From Limanda limanda (Eukaryota > Chordata > Actinopteri > Pleuronectiformes > Pleuronectidae), in contig NC_083638.1 of NCBI RefSeq assembly GCF_963576545.1, positions 23,894,090 to 23,958,089 of the forward strand: a DNA stretch of 64,000 nt. Direction: 5' to 3'. Position numbers and translations under genes: made by a program. Below, in pieces: positions 58,991-64,000 of this stretch. Under the pieces are notes generated by a model. It did not search any database and was not told the origin of the DNA. It saw only the letters and a list, made by a program, of their open reading frames with translations. Every line of letters begins with the position of its first letter. The first letter of the stretch is position 1.

Positions 58991-61900
58991 AAATGAAACG
59001 ATTTCAACCGTAGGTCATTATTTTGTCTTTATATGCTTCTGTAAAAATTGACTTTGGAACAAAGTGAAAATGACTAATGGACAATTAGGTTAAGGATCCT
59101 TTTAAAATAAAAAAAAGCTTTTGACAGCATGGAGTACGTTTTTCCCTTGGAAGCAATCTGCTACTCTTTTCCTGTAATTTTCCACCCTTTTTAGATGCAG
59201 ATTTTTACTTTTGAGTCTCACCTCCTTAAATTTAAGGAAAATGTGGTAGTTCAGTTTGTTAGCAATTCAGATTGTATTTGTATAGACTCATATTGCCGTG
59301 TCATTCTGTTTGAGGGATAAACCTAATTGGTGAAATATTCCCTCTTTAAATTACACCAATTTACATTTAGTAGTGGATCCCTGAAATTAAAATGTAAGGT
59401 TTTGTTTTTAAGAGATTGATTGGGAAATGCACTTCTCATAAGATGGAAACAAACTTTAAATGTTTTTTAATCTTTTGAGTAATATATGCAGTATTCCTAC
59501 AAAACGAGTGTGAACCTGAAGTGCCTTGTACAGTTTTGTTGGGTGTTGTTCACTCCAGAAGTAAACTGCTGTGAAAAATAGACCACACTGACCTTCAATT
59601 TAGTGTTGCCTTGTGCTTGTATAGGATCCCTGGTGAAATTGAGGCAGATTTTGAGCATGTTATACAGAGGTACAAGACCTTGTTTCTCTACTGTGTCTCC
59701 CAAAGCCCTTTTACTGTCTGTCCAGCTCCCCTGCCACCTCTCGTTCTCAGAAATAAAATAATCCACAGATGAAGTGGAGAATTCAGCCGGAAAACAGCAA
59801 AACAGCATTACGAGTAGCAATAGTAGAACCTCTGCAGTACCACTGTTGTTGGTACGTTTACACCTAACCTAGCAATTTGTTTGATATAGTAATTTTCTAT
59901 CCACTTATTTAGACAACAATATGCCATGGAGAGAATTAATAGAAACTGATGCTGTAGAGTTAGACAATATATTCTTTCACTTTCCCTACAACACACAAAA
60001 TTCATAAATGAGTTCCTTATTTTCATCATTTATTTCCAAGGTGAGGCTTATTTAAGTGTTGTTTAAATGTCTCCTTTTTCTTCTTGTCTCTTGGTGAATG
60101 GGGGAATTCTTTGCTTAATTCCTTTAACTCTGTATTGCTGCTCAATCTTTGGAGCCCTGAGCATCAGCACTGTGGCTTGGTTGTCTTTTAGCAGTTCTGC
60201 TTCAGTGCTCTTGGATAGAACATGACAGTTACATTAATGTATCCATGTAAATTGCCCTCTACATGTAGGAAACAAGCAAAAGGAAAAAAAAAGGAAAACA
60301 TGGAACATTCATTGCCCTCATGACAGTAGGAATTACAACATTTATTGTGTGGATTCCCTAATGGCAAAGTCTATTACAGGGTACAGCAATTTTATTGATA
60401 ACCAACCAGGAAGTTGGACAGCAAGAAAAAAAGCAAGGATGGAAAACAGTGACAAAGTGCCTCTTAATAAAGCAGTTGAAAAAGAGGAGAAAAGGGGCCA
60501 TGGCTCCTGTTGCATTCATTCTTTCAGGGGAAATACCATATATGCTTTACGGAAGTGTAGCACATGGTATTAAAGGTGCCCAATGGTTTTTTCACCTCTA
60601 GTTGTGCTGTGGAGTAGACTTTTTGATGAGGATTGTTTTTGTGTATATGTTGTACCAGCGTGGTGGAAAGGACGAACGTGCATGCAGGGTGGTTTTATAG
60701 CTTTTTTTCCTAAATGTAGAATTCATAACGCTCATGTTTCACATTTGAAATAAAAGACATTTTATTTATTCGATACAATCTTATATGAAATTAGAATCCT
60801 CTAATGTCAAACATAAGAAAACATGAGAATGTAAAGTTCTTCTTTTAGAGAGAATACCATCCATATTAGCGGCAGCTTTCTTTGTCGTTAGTCACGTTAG
60901 TCATCTAAAGACCTCCCCAACTTACATTGGTTTGTTTTCCAGTCTTAAAACTGACAGTGGAGGAAGCCAGAATAGAGGGAAAAGCCCTCCCCATATACAG
61001 TATGACATATATCTCAAGACCTGGGCACACACAACTTAAAGTATCTCCCTGGCTGGATTCCACTTGGTGCAGGAGAAAATACAACCTGTGGTCATGTGGG
61101 CGAACTGTCCCTTTTAAGGACCCATAGAACATTGTTTGATCACAGTTAACAGTCTCATTTACCTTTAAACCTAAAACAGAAGAGTGAGTGTTTGGCAGGT
61201 GCCCTCAAAACCACAGAAAAGGCAGAACAGGCTGAGTGGAGAGGATTGGGGTCTCCATTACAAATGCCGCATCAGATGTTTATGTTATGATATAAATTTC
61301 CTTTGACCTACTTAGGAGGAAAACAGATTAAATTACCCAAGTCGATGCAATGTCTTACTCATGGTGTCTGTTGATTGCTCTGAGGACATTACTTATCCTT
61401 ACCTCCACTGGCCAAGTCAAAATTATAGATACACATAAAACAGGCATTATAGAAAAAGCAATCTCTGCATTGGGTTCACTTAAACTGCAACAGATTAAAA
61501 TACCAGCTTCATGTGCTTGATTTTTAAGCACGGCCACCATTGGTGTGAATGCAAAAAAAAAAAAAGCTCTGTCCAGTTGCCAGTGTTTTAATGCAGGGTA
61601 AACAATTCATCAATTTAAAATGACAGGAACAAATGGAAGGAAATACTATCTTTAAGCATTATCTTTATTTTTCTCTCTGAAGAACTCTAAATATTATGCA
61701 ATACATAGAACTGGTCCAATTTGTTGTGTGTGGCAATCTAGACAAACTAAAACAACACAGTATGTGTGATCTTAGGCTATACATAGACACCAATGGGAGA
61801 CCATGGGGTTTTCTGAAGTGAGAAGGGCATTATAGACTTCAAAGTACATCTGACACAAAAGTTGTGCTGTTAAGATGACAACGTGTCCTGGAGGTACAAG

Positions 61901-62099
61901 ATGTATGTCTGACTTGCCTCTGTTGTACCGGCCTCACAGTGATCCACATAGTGAGGTCTGGGTACCTAGGAGCCACTCTCACTCTGTCTCTCACCCACTT
62001 TCTTTACTCGTAAGAAAAGGGTATCGGCGAGAAGGGTGAGCAGTCTTTGATACTGTGCTACATCTTAGGAACAAACACAGAGTGTCAATAAAGCTGGAC

Positions 62100-62575
62100 G
62101 ACAGGACCCCCAAAAGTGATGCCAAAGCACCCCTGGTGGTTGGCTGCAGTATCATAACCAAGCCTCCTCGAGGTTAGCAGACGGACGTGGACTAAAGTTA
62201 GAGGTCAAAGAACATATCACTTTTTTTCCCTCTCAAACGTGGTTATTGCCACTTTAGGTATTTTTTATCACACTTATACTAATATTACAACTTTCTGGTA
62301 AGTTTGGTTTTAATTAGTTATTTTATGCTATGGAAAAGGTAAAACGTCATGATTGACACCTTAGGCTCACTTGTGATTGGTCAAGCACATGTATAAGTGA
62401 GACTGCACTACTAAGGCTCCATCCCCTGGTCACTACTGCGCAGAATCAATCCAAATGGTTACTTCAGCGAAAGACGGCAGCGTTCGTTCCGGATATTTTG
62501 GCTTCATTTATGTACAGTTGGACAAAGTGGAGATGTGTCGTCCCTTTTTACATACAGGCTATGGAAGTGACCAAT
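62100..62575. repeat. Dispersed fish repeat ending TTTACATACAGGCTATGG
   Basis: Ordered phrases CCCCTGGTGGTTGGCTGCAG, CATGATTGACACCTTAGGCT, TGATTGGTCAAGC, TGGTTACTTCAGCGAAAGA and CGTTCCGGATATTTTGGCTT match a repeat I recognise from many teleost genomes. Its end resembles the terminal repeats of the element at 4943-6925. Confidence 0.6.
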
Positions 62576-62859
62576 TTAGCAGATATTGCATGAACAATGT
62601 ATTAATTTTGAAAAATGCCTGAGACAGCCGCTCTTTAACTTGTAGCACAACTTTTACAAAGTGAAGTTATGTATCTTACCTTTTGAATTTTCATTAATTT
62701 GTGTTCAGATGTTTAAGTTTAAAGTCATTGATCCTCTTTGCAAAAAAATGCAGACCTTTGTTTGAAGTACAACAGTTTCAGTATGGTTAATGTGAGAGGT
62801 GACAAGAAGAGATATTTCTATTATTATGCAATTGCTGCAGCTTCCCTTAAGGGACCCTA

Positions 62860-63260
62860 ACAATATTCGTTTTACGCTGTGCCATCCATCATAATAACGA
62901 ATGGCAGTAACTTATCCTGGGACATAAATCTGGCAAGCTCCAACAGCACTGTGACACAGCATTTAATTACAACGCATGTCTAATTGAAAGACCCCTGGAA
63001 AATAGTGGGATGTCTCTCTGGCTGTAGCAGGGTTAAAAAACTTAATTAATTATGAGGCACCTCCCTCCCTCTTTATTCTGAGTCACTGGCGTCCCTGCCT
63101 CAGTGAGCTGATGACATTTTCTGCCTCCCTTTCATCCTTCAGAGAAATGAATGGCGTGGCAAGAGCGTTATCAAATGAGCTGTAGAGCCAGCCAGTGAAT
63201 ATGTCATTGAGTGTGACTGCTCCCTGAGTGAATTGTGATTTATCTGTGTGGCTCCCTCGT
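62860..63260. promoter_or_regulatory. Candidate conserved non-coding element
   Basis: Repeat-free, moderate-GC stretch with AGCATTTAATTACAACG, AACTTAATTAATTATGAGG and several CA(C/G)CTG-like sites. A guess from texture. Confidence 0.2.
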
Positions 63261-63833
63261 CATGTTAACTGACTTGCTACCCTGCACCCCTCACCCCCAC
63301 CCTGCAGTTGACAGGCTCAGTAGATCATTTGTGAGATCTCTAGGTGAAGCGCTGGCTAATGTAGTCTGGCACCCCCGCCCCGAATAATTGTACCCCTGTG
63401 TTTGACCTCAGATGCCACTCACTACGTGAAACTGTTTCCATTCATTTCTAAACAATAGTATATGTCACACTCACACTTGGAATCAGGGATAATGTTTGCT
63501 TCTGTAAATTTAGGGTAGAAAACAATACAAGTCTTCATAGTAGTTTGTCATTAGACTACAGTAAATTAAGATATTTGAAGTATCTCTTTACAAGGATTTT
63601 GGACTTAATTAACTGAAAATAAAATTTACAGAACTATTACACAACAAATACATACAAACAGACTATCGATTGACCCCCCCCATGTTGAAGGTAGAAGGAA
63701 AAACAAGGGAAATAAATACATTTACAAAAACTGTATTGTAATTTTAAATGATGAACTCAAACTTTATTTTATTTTTACAAGAACATCATTAGATGTTAAG
63801 AAGTTAAAATAGTACATTACTCATTACTACATT

Positions 63834-63879
63834 ACAATTCTCAACCTGCAGTTTAAAAAAACTGCAGGTTGAGAATTGT
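63834..63879. repeat. 21-bp perfect hairpin with 4-nt loop
   Basis: Arms 63834-63854 and 63859-63879 are exact reverse complements around AAAA. The core is CTCAACCTGCAG. No flanking transposon features are seen. Confidence 0.95.
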
Positions 63880-64000
63880 TCACTTATTACTTTATTAACC
63901 CTCAGAAGAATACTTCATCATTGGTATTTACAGTTCTGCTCTTGACATTATCATGAGTAAAGCTTTTGTCAAAACTGGGAATTTTATAACTCCCAGAAAC

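Larger units (their letters stand above)
52780..62099. other. AT-rich gene-poor DNA
   Basis: No gene is recognised. It holds short GT runs near 56204-56229 and 57272-57285 and a 15-bp duplicated motif (ATTTAAATATAGTTG) around 58074-58103. A candidate regulatory stretch at 58790-58990 is listed separately. Confidence 0.5.

Noticed and set aside
59497..59820. 107-codon minus-strand frame with a hydrophobic start
   Set aside because: The first in-frame codon is not ATG, no homologue is recognised and no splice context is convincing.
61090..61125. GGGCGAACTGTCCCTTTTAAGG resembling the terminus seen at 13698
   Set aside because: Similarity is short and no second terminus was found, so I did not call an element.
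20300..64000. Search for insc or sox6 exons expected from vertebrate synteny
   Set aside because: No open frame matched the remembered Inscuteable or SOX6 (HMG box, coiled-coil) sequences. If present they must be beyond the window or in exons too short to see by eye.
1..64000. CRISPR arrays, tRNA, rRNA genes or bacterial operon features
   Set aside because: None was seen. The split genes and transposon types show this is vertebrate nuclear DNA.

Overview
The window is vertebrate, almost certainly teleost fish, nuclear DNA. It has split genes with GT/AG introns, many (CA)n, (CT)n and (AT)n microsatellites, and a fish-type transposon load: Tc1-like, mariner-like, hAT-like, small TIR elements, a LINE tail and a Gmr1-like Ty3/gypsy element. 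Two real host genes are recognisable. They are cyp2r1 (vitamin D 25-hydroxylase, minus strand, first three coding exons, running off the left edge) and calca (calcitonin/CGRP, plus strand, complete). The divergent cyp2r1-calca pair is the conserved vertebrate neighbourhood that in mammals continues towards INSC and SOX6.

Layout. 1-1.4 kb: cyp2r1 exons 3, 2 and 1 (minus). 1.4-9.4 kb: non-coding, with a decayed Tc1-like transposon (5001-6559) nested in an older small inverted-repeat element. 9.4-12.5 kb: calca, with TATA promoter, non-coding exon 1, shared exons 2-3, calcitonin exon 4 with its own poly(A) signals, CGRP exon 5 and 3'UTR exon 6. 14.3-20.3 kb: a complete, very young LTR retrotransposon with 583-bp LTRs differing at one base, a GTGGG target duplication, a tRNA-Pro-like primer site and one uninterrupted 1563-codon gag-pol ORF. 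Its integrase lies upstream of reverse transcriptase, which is the Gmr1-like arrangement, and its capsid region resembles the SCAN domain.

20.3-64 kb: AT-rich DNA with no gene I can establish. It holds a mariner transposase relic (24.7-24.9 kb), an unidentified possible frameshifted exon (27.6-27.9 kb, minus), a LINE tail between two (CT)n(AT)n microsatellites (29.0-29.5 kb), a hAT-derived element with BED-finger remnant (47.7-48.6 kb), several dispersed-repeat copies and a 21-bp perfect hairpin (63.8 kb). Several stretches rich in TAATTA/ATTA cores look like the conserved non-coding elements expected of a developmental gene desert, but I could not test conservation.

Functionally the two host genes both concern calcium: CYP2R1 makes 25-hydroxyvitamin D, and calca makes calcitonin or, by alternative splicing, the vasoactive neuropeptide CGRP. 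I see no evidence for a wholly new gene system. The most notable item is the apparently intact, recently inserted Gmr1-like element about 1.7 kb downstream of calca.
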